Below are positions 32,638 to 40,639 of a stretch of DNA of 64,000 nt, piece after piece. Position 1 is the first letter of the stretch. Every line of letters starts with the position of its first letter. A program made the position numbers and the translations under genes. The stretch is from a bacterium (GTDB lineage Bacteria; Planctomycetota; UBA1135; UBA2386): the NCBI GenBank assembly GCA_030432695.1, contig JAUILN010000021.1, forward strand, positions 1-64,000. The letters are read 5' to 3'. The notes under the pieces were generated by a model that did no database searches, was not told where the DNA came from, and was given only the letters and a program-made list of their open reading frames with translations.

Positions 32638-34320
32638 TCAGGTGTCTTCTCGGCGGATCCGATCGCGCAGGGCGATCAGGTCCTTCATCACCCGATGCAG
32701 GCTCCCCCGGTAGCCCGTCGTCCCGAACGCGTCGTGGAGTGCGCGATAGAGCCCGAACAGTTCCCCATACACCTTCACCGCGGCCTTCCGCGGTCGGTAG
32801 ACGGTGTCCTTCACGCCGGTCATCCGGCGTTGAGCGGCGGCGACCGTCTGGAACGCGCCACCGGCCACTGCCCCGAAGATCGCCGCGCCGAGCGCGCAGG
32901 ACTGTCCCGATCGGCTGATCTTCATCGGCCGGTTCGTCACGTCGGCATAGATCTGCATCACCAGCGGATTCTTCTCGGCGATGCCTCCGCAGTTGACGAT
33001 CTCGCGCACCTTCACGCCGTAGGCCTCGAAGCGATCGAGGATCGTCAGCGCACCGAACGCGGTGGCCTCGATCAGTGCGCGGTAGACCTCTGCGGCCTGG
33101 GTGTGCAGCGTCTGTCCGATCAGCAGGCCGGTGAGCAGCGGGTCGACCAGCACGGTGCGGTTGCCGTTGTTCCAGTCGAGGGCCAGCAGGCCGCTCTCGC
33201 CGGGCTGCATGGCCGCCGCCCGCTCGCTGAGCCGCTCATGTGGATCGCCGCTGCCATCGCCCGGCGCGAGGTGTCGGACGAACCAGTTGAAGATGTCGCC
33301 CACCGCCGACTGACCGGCCTCCAAGCCGTAGGCGCCGGGCAGCACCGAGCCGGGGACGATCCCGCACAGCCCAGGGATGTCGGCGAGCGGGCGGTCGGTC
33401 GGCCACACCGTGATGTCGCAGGTGCTGGTGCCGATGATCTTCACCAGCGTGCCGGCCTTGACGCCCGAGCCGACCGCACCCATGTGGGCGTCGATCGAGC
33501 CCACGGCCACGGGCAGGCCCGGCGGCAGTCCGACCGCGTTGGCCATCTCGGTGGTGAGCCCGCCGGCGACGCGGTCGGAGGTCAGCGCCTCCTTGGCGAA
33601 GGCCTCGCAGAACCGGCCGAGCGCCGGCTCGATGCGTCGCAGGAGCGGCTTCGGCAGCCCGCCCCAGGACTCGTGCCACATCGCCTTGTGGCCCGCGGCG
33701 CAGACGCTGCGCGGGAGTTCGCGCGGGGCGGTCCGGCCGGTCAGGAAGCCCGGCACGAAGTCGCAGAGTTCGACCCACCCGGCCGCTGCCTCGAACACCT
33801 CCGGAGCGGTGCGCTGACAGTGGAGCAGCTTCGACCAGTACCACTCGCTCGAGTAGATCCCACCGCACTTCGAGAGGTAGCCGGCCTTGGAACGCTCCCC
33901 GCGCGCGGTGATCTCCGCGGCTTCCGCGGTCGCCGTGTGATCCTTCCACAGCCATGCCTGGGCGGCGAGATTCCTGCCGAAGCCGCGCTTGGTCGCGAGC
34001 GCTCGTCCTTCGGCGTCGACGGGTAGCGGAGTGGATGCGGTCGTGTCCACGCCCAGGCCGACGACCCGGTCGGGGCGGAAGCCCTTCCTGCGGCCCGCCG
34101 CGCGCACGGCTTCGCCGACTGCCTGCACGTAGCCCGCCACGTACTGCGCAGGATCCTGTCGCGCGAGGTTCGGGTCGCGGTCGTCCAGCAGCACGCCCTT
34201 CTCGCCGCCCCGGTAGTCATGGGTTGCACTCGCCACCTCCGATCCGTCGGCGAGGTCGACGACCAGGGCGCGCACGCTGTTGGTGCCGTAGTCCAGTCCG
34301 ATGGCAAATCGCTCGTTCAA
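32638..34320 (-). CDS. araB: Ribulokinase (FGGY family)
   Basis: The 560-residue sugar kinase has the normal AraB length. It begins G-L-D-Y-G-T-N-S-V-R-A-L-V-V-D (the first ATP-phosphate motif) and has the FGGY C-terminal part (V-N-C-G-G-I-A-E-K-N-P, then S-C-A-L-G-A-A-I-F-G-A). Other AraB features are G-T-S-T-C-D-I and G-L-E-A-G-Q-S-A-V-G-D-I-F-N-W-F. It phosphorylates L-ribulose (possibly other ketopentoses) in arabinose use. It is divergent from an AraR-type regulator. A TAGGAT hexamer about 36 bases before the ATG is a possible -10 box. No isomerase or epimerase gene lies in this window. Confidence 0.92.
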   Translation of the reverse strand: MNERFAIGLDYGTNSVRALVVDLADGSEVASATHDYRGGEKGVLLDDRDPNLARQDPAQYVAGYVQAVGEAVRAAGRRKGFRPDRVVGLGVDTTASTPLPVDAEGRALATKRGFGRNLAAQAWLWKDHTATAEAAEITARGERSKAGYLSKCGGIYSSEWYWSKLLHCQRTAPEVFEAAAGWVELCDFVPGFLTGRTAPRELPRSVCAAGHKAMWHESWGGLPKPLLRRIEPALGRFCEAFAKEALTSDRVAGGLTTEMANAVGLPPGLPVAVGSIDAHMGAVGSGVKAGTLVKIIGTSTCDITVWPTDRPLADIPGLCGIVPGSVLPGAYGLEAGQSAVGDIFNWFVRHLAPGDGSGDPHERLSERAAAMQPGESGLLALDWNNGNRTVLVDPLLTGLLIGQTLHTQAAEVYRALIEATAFGALTILDRFEAYGVKVREIVNCGGIAEKNPLVMQIYADVTNRPMKISRSGQSCALGAAIFGAVAGGAFQTVAAAQRRMTGVKDTVYRPRKAAVKVYGELFGLYRALHDAFGTTGYRGSLHRVMKDLIALRDRIRREDT

Positions 34321-34775
34321 GGTTCCGCTCCGAGGGTGTGCAGAGCGGGCGATCCTATCCGAGCGGCTGGCGTGGACTCACCGATGCTCGATGGCCCGGG
34401 TCGCCGCGGCTCATGCCGGTCCAACCCGGATCCAGCTCGCCCGCGCCGCGTCCCAGCCGGCGCTCGAGCAGCTGCACCGCGTTGCTGAACGTGCTATCGC
34501 GGAACGCGGTGTGACGGGCGATCGGCGCGAGTTGGCGGATCTCGCTGGCCGAGGTGGTGAAGTCACTGCCGGTGTCGAGGTGCGGCATCGCGTGCGCGTC
34601 GGAGCTGTCGTCGCCGACCAGGACCGCGCAGTCGGGGCGTTCGCCGACGCCTCGCGTCAGACCGTCGCACGCACCTCGCCGGAGTCGTGGATGCCCGGGG
34701 TCTGGTCGAGTTCGGGGGCGATCCGAGCGCGCCGGCGGGATGAGTCCGGTCTGACGGATGCCACCGGGGACCATA

Positions 34776-34787
34776 TTGTCATGACAA
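34776..34787. promoter_or_regulatory. Probable AraR operator (perfect palindrome)
   Basis: TTGTCATGACAA is a perfect 12-base inverted repeat between araB and araR. It fits the TTGT-N4-ACAA core of the Bacillus AraR box. A second, imperfect copy lies at 34899-34911. Confidence 0.6.
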
Positions 34788-34898
34788 CGGGGGGCAGTTC
34801 TGAAGGCCAGTCAGAGCGGCTCACAGCACCGGCTGGGCAGTTCCGGCGCGGTTCCGTATGGTCTTGGTGCGGGCTGGAACTCGAACCTGGCCTGCTAC

Positions 34899-34911
34899 TT
34901 GTCATTACCAA
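34899..34911. promoter_or_regulatory. Second AraR-type operator next to the start codon
   Basis: TTGTCATTACCAA keeps the TTGTCAT...AC.A core of the perfect palindrome at 34776. It ends 3 bases before ATG 34915, so a bound repressor would block expression of its own gene. Confidence 0.5.
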
Positions 34912-34914
34912 TCC

Positions 34915-36015
34915 ATGGTCGTCGCCGCCTCTTCCATTCCCAAGCACGCCCGCGTCTTCGCAGCCCTCCAGAGCGAGATCGTGGAGGGTCGGTGGCGTCC
35001 TGGGCAGCGCCTGCCGAGCGAGGCCGAGTTGGTCGATCGCTTCGAGGTCTCGCGGATCACGATCGGTCGAGCGATGCGCGACCTGCAGGTCGCCGGCCTG
35101 ATCGAGCGTCGTCGCGGATCGGGCACCTTCGTCCGTGACGTCTCCGACCGCACGACCCGCGCTTTCGGTTTGTTGGTCCCCGAAAGTCGCGACGCGGAGA
35201 TCTTCACGCCGATCGGGCGCGCCATCGTCAACTCGCCGCGGGCGCGCGAGTACGGCCTGCTCTGGTCCGGTGCGGCCGAGCATGAGCAGTCGGGTTGGGA
35301 GGAGACGGTCTGGCGGCTCTGCCAGCAGTACATCGAACGCGGGGTGACCGGCGTGTTCTTCACGCCGCTCGAGGGCGCACCCGACTCGGTGGCGATCAAC
35401 CGGCGGATCGGCGCAGCGCTCGACGCGGCCGGCATCCCGTTGGTGCTGATCGACAGCACGCTCGATCCCTATCCCGAGCCGAGCGACCACGATCTGGTCG
35501 GCATCGACAACCGCCGCGCCGGGCACCTGGTGACCTCGCACCTGGTGGGCCGAGGCTGCCAGCGCATCGGCTTCGTCGCGCTCCAGCACTCGGCATCGAC
35601 CGTGGCGGCTCGCGAGGCCGGCTACCGCGAGGCGCTGTTCGCGTCGGGTATCCGCACCGAGTCCGATCTGGCTCGTCTCCTCGATCCGGACGACGCCGAC
35701 CAGGTGCGCGGCTGGCTCGAAGACGTGCGCCCCGACGGCGTCGTGTGCGCGAACGACCGCACCGCCGCGCGGCTCATGCACACGCTGCGAGGTCTCGGCG
35801 TCGACGTGCCCGGTGACGTGCGCATGGTCGGCATCGACGACCTCGAATACGCGCGCCTCCTGCCGACCCCGCTTACCACGCTGCGCCAGCCGACCCGCCG
35901 CCTCGGCGAGGTTGCGCTGGCCGCGATGCTCGAGCGGGTGGAATGGCCGCATCTGCCGGTCCGCGAGATCCGCCTGCACTGCGAGTTGGTGGTGCGGGCG
36001 TCGTGTGGGGCGTAG
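34915..36015 (+). CDS. araR: AraR-type regulator: GntR helix-turn-helix with LacI-like sensor
   Basis: This 366-residue protein has a winged GntR-type DNA-binding domain at about 8-75 (SEIVEGRWRPGQRLPSEAEL, then V-S-R-I-T-I-G-R-A-M-R-D-L, R-R-R-G-S-G-T-F-V). A LacI/periplasmic-binding-like sensor follows (80-366: G-V-T-G-V-F-F-T-P-L, I-P-L-V-L-I-D, D-N-R-R-A-G-H-L, V-G-I-D-D-L-E-Y-A). This mix is the AraR architecture. ATG 34915 directly follows an operator-like site and is preferred over an earlier in-frame start at 34858. It probably represses araB and itself and is released by a pentose. A remnant of a second copy lies at 37224-37440. Confidence 0.9.
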   Translation: MVVAASSIPKHARVFAALQSEIVEGRWRPGQRLPSEAELVDRFEVSRITIGRAMRDLQVAGLIERRRGSGTFVRDVSDRTTRAFGLLVPESRDAEIFTPIGRAIVNSPRAREYGLLWSGAAEHEQSGWEETVWRLCQQYIERGVTGVFFTPLEGAPDSVAINRRIGAALDAAGIPLVLIDSTLDPYPEPSDHDLVGIDNRRAGHLVTSHLVGRGCQRIGFVALQHSASTVAAREAGYREALFASGIRTESDLARLLDPDDADQVRGWLEDVRPDGVVCANDRTAARLMHTLRGLGVDVPGDVRMVGIDDLEYARLLPTPLTTLRQPTRRLGEVALAAMLERVEWPHLPVREIRLHCELVVRASCGA

Positions 36016-36029
36016 CCGCGAAGAACCTC

Positions 36030-37139
36030 CTACTGCTGGATGACTTCGATGCCGCCGACGACCGCGGAGGACTCGTCGGTGTGGATCAGGATGTGTTCGA
36101 ACTCGCCGTTCAGTTCGCCATTCTTCATCAGCACCTCGTCATCCACGAAGATGCTGCAGCGCCGCGCCAATCGAGTGTTCGCTTCGTTGTCGTCTCGCAC
36201 GACGAACTTGATCGTGACCCACTCGCCGTGCTTCGCCTCGACGAAGTACTCGACCTGACGCCCAGACCGCACGCTCCACCTCCCCGCTTCGTAGCGGACC
36301 TGCCACGTGCCTTGCACGGTTCCGAGTCCGACCGAGGTCCCGGTGCCCGCGAGGGGGCGGGCTCGTACGAGAACCGTCATGTCACCCTCGTTCCACCTAT
36401 CCGGTGCCGGAAGCGTCATCCAGGCACCGAGCCCCAGCCGGTAGTTGGGGCCGATCCGTGAGATCGGTCCGGTGTTCTCCCAGTGCTTGCCGCGTAGCAG
36501 GTCCTCGCCGCGTCTGCGAAAGCGCTTCGCATCGACCTCGTACGTGGTGATCAATTCGTCCCAGTGCGCCTCGAGCCGCTCGGCGGACCCGGCGGGAATG
36601 CCCAACTGGAAGCAGAGGATGGTCTTCGCGTCGTCGGCCTTGCGGTCGTCTTCGGCTGCATCGAGGTAACGCTTCAGTTCCTCGATCGTCGGGAGGCCGA
36701 TCGGCCAGGTATTGAGCGCAGCACTTGCGATGCCGTACGTCGTGCTGGCTCGCTCCGCAGTCTTCCAGCGCGCCAGGATCTCGCGGTCTGCTCCGCGTTC
36801 CGACAGGGCGAGGCCATATCGCACGACGAGGTCCTCATCGGGTCCATCGATGTGGGGCCTGGCCGAGGCCCAAAGCCCTTCGACTCCGAGGTCCACCGCC
36901 AGCTCGAGTGCCCGCGCTCGCGCCGCGTCGTCCCTGAGTGCGGTGCGAAGCGGAGTCGTTGCGAGTGCCGGGGCGGCCTGTCGCAGTCGATCGCGTGCGT
37001 CGGCGCGCTGTTCGGCGGTCGAGTCGCGCGCCAGGTACGTCTCGATCAGTTCTCCGACCTGCCGCTTCGTCGGTGGGTTCTCCGCAGTCTGCGCGACGAG
37101 CGGTGCAGTCGAGCACACGAAGGCGAGCAGTGATCGCAT
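36030..37139 (-). CDS. Exported protein with LamG/jelly-roll-like C-terminus
   Basis: The 369-residue frame begins with a signal peptide (SLLAFVCSTAPLVAQ). Residues 20-180 are helical (repeats of R-D-R-L-R-Q-A-A, then A-L-E-L-A-V-D-L-G) with no known family. The last 150 residues look like a jelly-roll lectin-type domain (MTVLVRARPLAG, then WSVRSGRQVEYFVEAKHGEWVTIKF, then CSIFVDDEVL), as in DUF1080/LamG sugar-associated proteins. It lies between araR (15 bp away, convergent) and the araR remnant, so it interrupts a tandem copy of the regulator. An upstream ATG at residue -9 is a possible start. Function unknown. Confidence 0.65.
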   Translation of the reverse strand: MRSLLAFVCSTAPLVAQTAENPPTKRQVGELIETYLARDSTAEQRADARDRLRQAAPALATTPLRTALRDDAARARALELAVDLGVEGLWASARPHIDGPDEDLVVRYGLALSERGADREILARWKTAERASTTYGIASAALNTWPIGLPTIEELKRYLDAAEDDRKADDAKTILCFQLGIPAGSAERLEAHWDELITTYEVDAKRFRRRGEDLLRGKHWENTGPISRIGPNYRLGLGAWMTLPAPDRWNEGDMTVLVRARPLAGTGTSVGLGTVQGTWQVRYEAGRWSVRSGRQVEYFVEAKHGEWVTIKFVVRDDNEANTRLARRCSIFVDDEVLMKNGELNGEFEHILIHTDESSAVVGGIEVIQQ

Positions 37140-37223
37140 CGCTGGCGAGTTGGACGGTCCACCCATGGATTGCACGGCTTCCGTTCGGCGTGATTGCCAG
37201 TTCTTCCGAACGCGCAAGTCTAC

Positions 37224-37440
37224 GTGAGAATGGGCGACCCCGAAGGTCCGCGCATCGTCGGGATCGACGACCTGGAGTTCGCGCGCCTACAGCCGACCCC
37301 GCGGACCACCGTGCGCCAGCCCGTCGGCCGCCTTGGCCTGGTCGCGCGCGATGCGATGCCGGACCGCGTGGATTGGCCGCAACTGCTTGGGCGCGAGGTC
37401 CGTCTGCCCGGAGAGGTGCGGGGCGTGGCGTCGGAGGCGC
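37224..37440 (+). pseudogene. C-terminal remnant of a second AraR-type regulator
   Basis: The frame reads I-V-G-I-D-D-L-E-F-A-R-L-Q-P-T-P-R-T-T and continues to about residue 81 of the frame, matching the last 65 residues of the intact regulator (VGIDDLEYARLLPTPLTT, then V-E-W-P-H-L-P-V-R-E-I-R-L). About 30 positions are identical. The N-terminal DNA-binding domain and most of the sensor are absent. It sits 1.2 kb after the intact gene, beyond the 36030-37139 gene. Confidence 0.7.
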
Positions 37441-37497
37441 TCGCCCTCCGACCCGGAATCCCGGCGGACCCGTATGCTCGGGGCGAGGAACCTCCCC

Positions 37498-38595
37498 ATG
37501 CGCCTGATCCGGATCGTCCTGCTGTCTCTGCTCGCACTGGCCGCCAGTCCGGCGCAGACCGTCGTCCAGGGCGGGGGTGATGCGCTGAACCAGGCGCTGG
37601 GGGCGGCATCCCATGGCGATGTGTTCCGCGTGTTGGACGGGCACTACGACGCCCTGCAGACGAGCCTCGGCGTGACGATCGTCTGTGCGCCGAACGTCAA
37701 CTTCCACTCGATCCTCGGCGGCGCGGTCACGGTCGACGGGCTGCCCGTGGGGCGGTCGTTCGCCATGTATGGCGGGACCACGGTCGCGACCGACTTCGCC
37801 GTCAACTTCGTGGTGCGCAACTGCGCGGGCACAGTGGTGTTCGACGGCCTGACCACCACCAATGGTCGCGACGCGACGATCGAGAGCAGTGCGGCGGTCT
37901 CGTTCCATGCCTGCCGCCTGTATGCGCCTGCGGTCACCGGTTCGACCGTGGTGTTCAGTGACTGTGATTGCCGGTCGCTTCCCACTTCGCCCGCGATCCG
38001 CGCCACCCGCAGTGAGATCTTCCTCGCCGGTGGGCGGGCGGATGGTCCGAGCCGGGTGCCACCGCTGACGTTGCCGGCCGCGCCGGCGGCATTCCTGATC
38101 GACAGTTCGCTGGTGGTGGCTGGCGACGGCTCGACCACCCTCGCCGCGGGGATCGGTCCCTCGTTGCCGCCTGCGATCCTCGGCGATGCGACTTCGTCGG
38201 TGATCGTCGGTCCGCGGACGCGGATCCTCAGCGCTGCGAGCGCGCCGATCTCCGCAGGCCGGGTCACCGTCCGCGAGACGCCCGCGGTCCAGCTCTTCGA
38301 GCTGCGTCGGGTCAGTGGCCAGCGGGTCGACATCCTCACCGAGCCCGGCGCACCGGTGGCGACGTTCGTGGACCGCCACCGTGCGCCCGGTGCGCTACCG
38401 TTCGGGCTCCTGTGGATCGACGCGAGCGCGTTGGTGCTCGATTCCGGGACTGCGCCGTCAAGCGGCGTGCGCTCGGTCCTCGTCGACGGCGGCAGCACGC
38501 AGTTCGGTGCCGGCTTCGTGTTGCAGCCGGCGACTTTGCTCGGCAGCGGCGAGCTGGTGTTCGGCGCGCCGACGCACGTCGTCGTGCACGATTGA
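37498..38595 (+). CDS. Secreted beta-helix-like protein (paralogue of 39403-40557)
   Basis: This 365-residue protein has a signal peptide (LIRIVLLSLLALAASPAQ). After it come T-V-V-Q-G-G-G-D-A-L-N-Q-A-L and G-D-V-F-R-V-L-D-G-H-Y-D, then a run of short beta-strand units with Cys (F-V-V-R-N-C-A-G-T-V-V-F-D-G-L, then V-S-F-H-A-C-R-L-Y), as in right-handed parallel beta-helices. The end (G-E-L-V-F-G-A-P-T-H-V-V-V) matches that of the paralogue. Both paralogues have TATGCTCG upstream (37473-37480 and 39359-39366). A GAGGAA site precedes ATG 37498. No catalytic residues could be assigned. Confidence 0.75.
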   Translation: MRLIRIVLLSLLALAASPAQTVVQGGGDALNQALGAASHGDVFRVLDGHYDALQTSLGVTIVCAPNVNFHSILGGAVTVDGLPVGRSFAMYGGTTVATDFAVNFVVRNCAGTVVFDGLTTTNGRDATIESSAAVSFHACRLYAPAVTGSTVVFSDCDCRSLPTSPAIRATRSEIFLAGGRADGPSRVPPLTLPAAPAAFLIDSSLVVAGDGSTTLAAGIGPSLPPAILGDATSSVIVGPRTRILSAASAPISAGRVTVRETPAVQLFELRRVSGQRVDILTEPGAPVATFVDRHRAPGALPFGLLWIDASALVLDSGTAPSSGVRSVLVDGGSTQFGAGFVLQPATLLGSGELVFGAPTHVVVHD

Positions 38596-38608
38596 TCGAG
38601 TCGCTCGG

Positions 38609-39165
38609 TCAGCGAGGCTCGGCCGTCCCGGTGAGGCAGAGCTTCGACTCGGCCGCGAGCTCGGCATCCGTCAGGCAGCCCGTCAGGCGGAACCAGGTGA
38701 GCACCTGCATCGCGTACTCCTCGGACGCTCGCCACCCGGTCGCGTCGGCGTCGAGAGCGGCACCGAGGTCTGCGAGGCGGAGGCCGTAGTGGCTGTCCTC
38801 GACCTCTCGGATGCAGAGCACGCCCTCGGTGTCGTCGAAGAACGACGGATCGTGGAACGTCGCTTTCCTGCCATTCGCCGCGGCCGCTAGGAGACTGTGA
38901 TCGGCCTTTGCCCGCAGTTCCGGGTCCGAAGTGAGTTGCAGGGGCTGGAGAGTGCCCGTCGCGATGAGTTCGTCCCCCTCCCGGTTCCGGGCGTCCACTG
39001 CAGTTCGGTAGAGAGCCAGCACCGCGGGCGCGGCATCGCGGACATGATCGGTGAGCACGCGCCGGAGATCCGGAGGGGTGTAGGTGTCGCGCGGATTGAG
39101 TCGGTGGTTGCGGAACAGCTGGTTCGCGGAGAGCTGCGCGACGCCCAGGCTGCGGACGCGGTCGG
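38609..39165 (-). pseudogene. Unrecognised gene, damaged at its 5' end
   Basis: The minus-strand frame from about 39165 down to 38609 reads like a real protein (VRSLGVAQLSANQLFRN, then Y-T-P-P-D-L-R-R-V-L-T, then A-L-Y-R-T-A-V-D-A-R-N, then F-H-D-P-S-F-F-D-D-T-E-G-V, then T-W-F-R-L-T-G-C-L). Upstream the sense seems to move to another frame (D-T-A-A-L-D-E-E-L-A-R-I-P-R-D, near 39180-39215), which points to a single-base shift near 39165. No ATG or GTG gives a good start in the main frame before the divergent gene begins. I do not recognise the family. It could also be a real gene with an unusual start. Confidence 0.45.
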
Positions 39166-39402
39166 GGAAGGGGCATGGTCGCGAGGGATCCGGGCCAATT
39201 CCTCGTCGAGCGCTGCGGTGTCGGAGGGCGTCGCGGTGGGACGCGGTGGAACCTGGCCCTCGGCGACGGGGGGCCGCGTCGCTCCGCGAACTCCCGAGCG
39301 AGGGCCGCTCGAATCGCGCCGGGTCGTCTGTCCTCCGGTTCCCGGGGGTGCGAGGCCTTATGCTCGATGCTCCCTGGCAACCGTCCCCGACCGGTGCATT
39401 CG

Positions 39403-40557
39403 ATGCGCAACCCGATCCTCCTCGCCGCGATCGCGGCAACTCTTCTCGTCGCAGCTCCGACCACCAGCCAACGCACGACCGTCGTGACCGGCGGTGGCGG
39501 AGCTCTCCAGGCCGCGGTCGGCGCGGCGCAGCCCGGCGACACCCTGCTGGTGCGTGCCGCCGACTACGACGAGACGGTGGTCGACAAGGGGGTCGCGCTG
39601 TTCTGCGATCCGGGCGTGCGGATCGGAAGCGGTCAGGACGCCGGCCTGACGATCACTGCTCTCCCTGCGCACCAGGCCTTCGTGATGCACGGTGGCCAGG
39701 TGCGCTTCTCGACCCAGATCTTCGGTGTGCCCGGGTCGGTCCAGATCTCGAACTGTCAGGGACCGATCGTCTTCGACCGTGTGGGGTTCGAGGTCGGCAC
39801 CTCGTGGAGCGAGGAGAGGCTGCCGCGGATCCAGATCGATTCGTGCGCTCAGGTGAGCTTCACCGACTGTGGCGCCTTCCCCGCGGTGCGCGTGGCGGAC
39901 TCGACGCTGAGCGTGACCGGTGCCGGCATCGGGCCGATCACCAATCCGATCGGTCGGTCGTCGTTCGAGATCACGCGCTCGCGGGTGTCGATCCATCAAT
40001 GCGGCTTCACCGGCGGGCAGGGCAGCATCTCGTTCTTCTTCGCGTCCCCGGCGATCCACCTCTACAGCGGTGAGCTGACGATCACCCGGAGCACGATCAG
40101 CGGCGGAACCTGGGGCGGGCAGGTGCACGCCGAGGCGATCTCCAGCGAAGGAGGAACCTTGCGTCATGACGCGGCGACCCGCTTCCTCTCCCAGGCCGCG
40201 GCGCCGATCACCGGTCCGGTGGCCGTGAGCCTTGCGCCGATCCCGTCGCTGACTGCTGGCGGCGTGCCTGCGGGTGCTCCGATCACCGTCGCCACCCACG
40301 CAGAGCCCGGCAGCTTCACCGTCGCCTTCGTCAGCGACCTGGTCGCGCCGTGGAACCTGGCTGGCTTCGGCGACCTCTGGGTGCGTCCCGACAGTCCGTT
40401 CCTCTATGCCGCGGTCGTTCCGGCGACCGGTACGTTGAGCGCGACCGCGATCGTGCCGCCGACCCTCGCCGATGCCGCGCTCGCGCTGCAGCCGGTGTCG
40501 CTCACGGCGGCGGGGGCCCTGGTGGTCGGCGCGCCGGAGCGGGTCGTGCTGCGCTGA
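39403..40557 (+). CDS. Secreted beta-helix-like protein (paralogue of 37498-38595)
   Basis: This 384-residue exported protein has a signal peptide (LLAAIAATLLVAAPTTSQ). It shares with its paralogue the segment T-T-V-V-T-G-G-G-G-A-L-Q-A-A-V-G-A-A-Q-P-G-D and the pattern of short strands with Cys (VQISNCQGPIVFDRVGF, then QIDSCAQVSFTDCG), consistent with a beta-helix. The tail (A-L-V-V-G-A-P-E-R-V-V-L) also matches the paralogue. A TATGCT box lies 38 bases upstream of the ATG. The paralogues flank a damaged unknown gene, so they may come from a local duplication. The domain order suggests a lineage-specific family of surface proteins. No enzyme function is claimed. Confidence 0.75.
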   Translation: MRNPILLAAIAATLLVAAPTTSQRTTVVTGGGGALQAAVGAAQPGDTLLVRAADYDETVVDKGVALFCDPGVRIGSGQDAGLTITALPAHQAFVMHGGQVRFSTQIFGVPGSVQISNCQGPIVFDRVGFEVGTSWSEERLPRIQIDSCAQVSFTDCGAFPAVRVADSTLSVTGAGIGPITNPIGRSSFEITRSRVSIHQCGFTGGQGSISFFFASPAIHLYSGELTITRSTISGGTWGGQVHAEAISSEGGTLRHDAATRFLSQAAAPITGPVAVSLAPIPSLTAGGVPAGAPITVATHAEPGSFTVAFVSDLVAPWNLAGFGDLWVRPDSPFLYAAVVPATGTLSATAIVPPTLADAALALQPVSLTAAGALVVGAPERVVLR

Positions 40558-40639
40558 TCGAAAAGCGCTGATTCAGTTCGGGTCTCCGCGGCCCGCCGCG
40601 CAAGCCGCGTGAGTTCGTGACTTCGACGAAGTTCCAAGC

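Larger units (their letters stand above)
34321..34914. other. Intergenic control region between araB and araR
   Basis: This stretch of 594 bases holds the promoters of the divergent kinase and regulator genes, with operators at 34776-34787 and 34899-34911. A minus-strand frame (34355-34774) has one protein-like stretch (CAVLVGDDSSDAHAMPHLD) but matches no family I know and lacks a credible start, so it is at best a remnant. Confidence 0.45.

Noticed and set aside
34355..34774. Minus-strand frame with a partly protein-like segment (CAVLVGDDSSDAHAMPHLD) between araB and araR
   Set aside because: No family recognised, no good start, low-complexity ends, and it covers the operator region; perhaps a remnant but not supportable as a gene.
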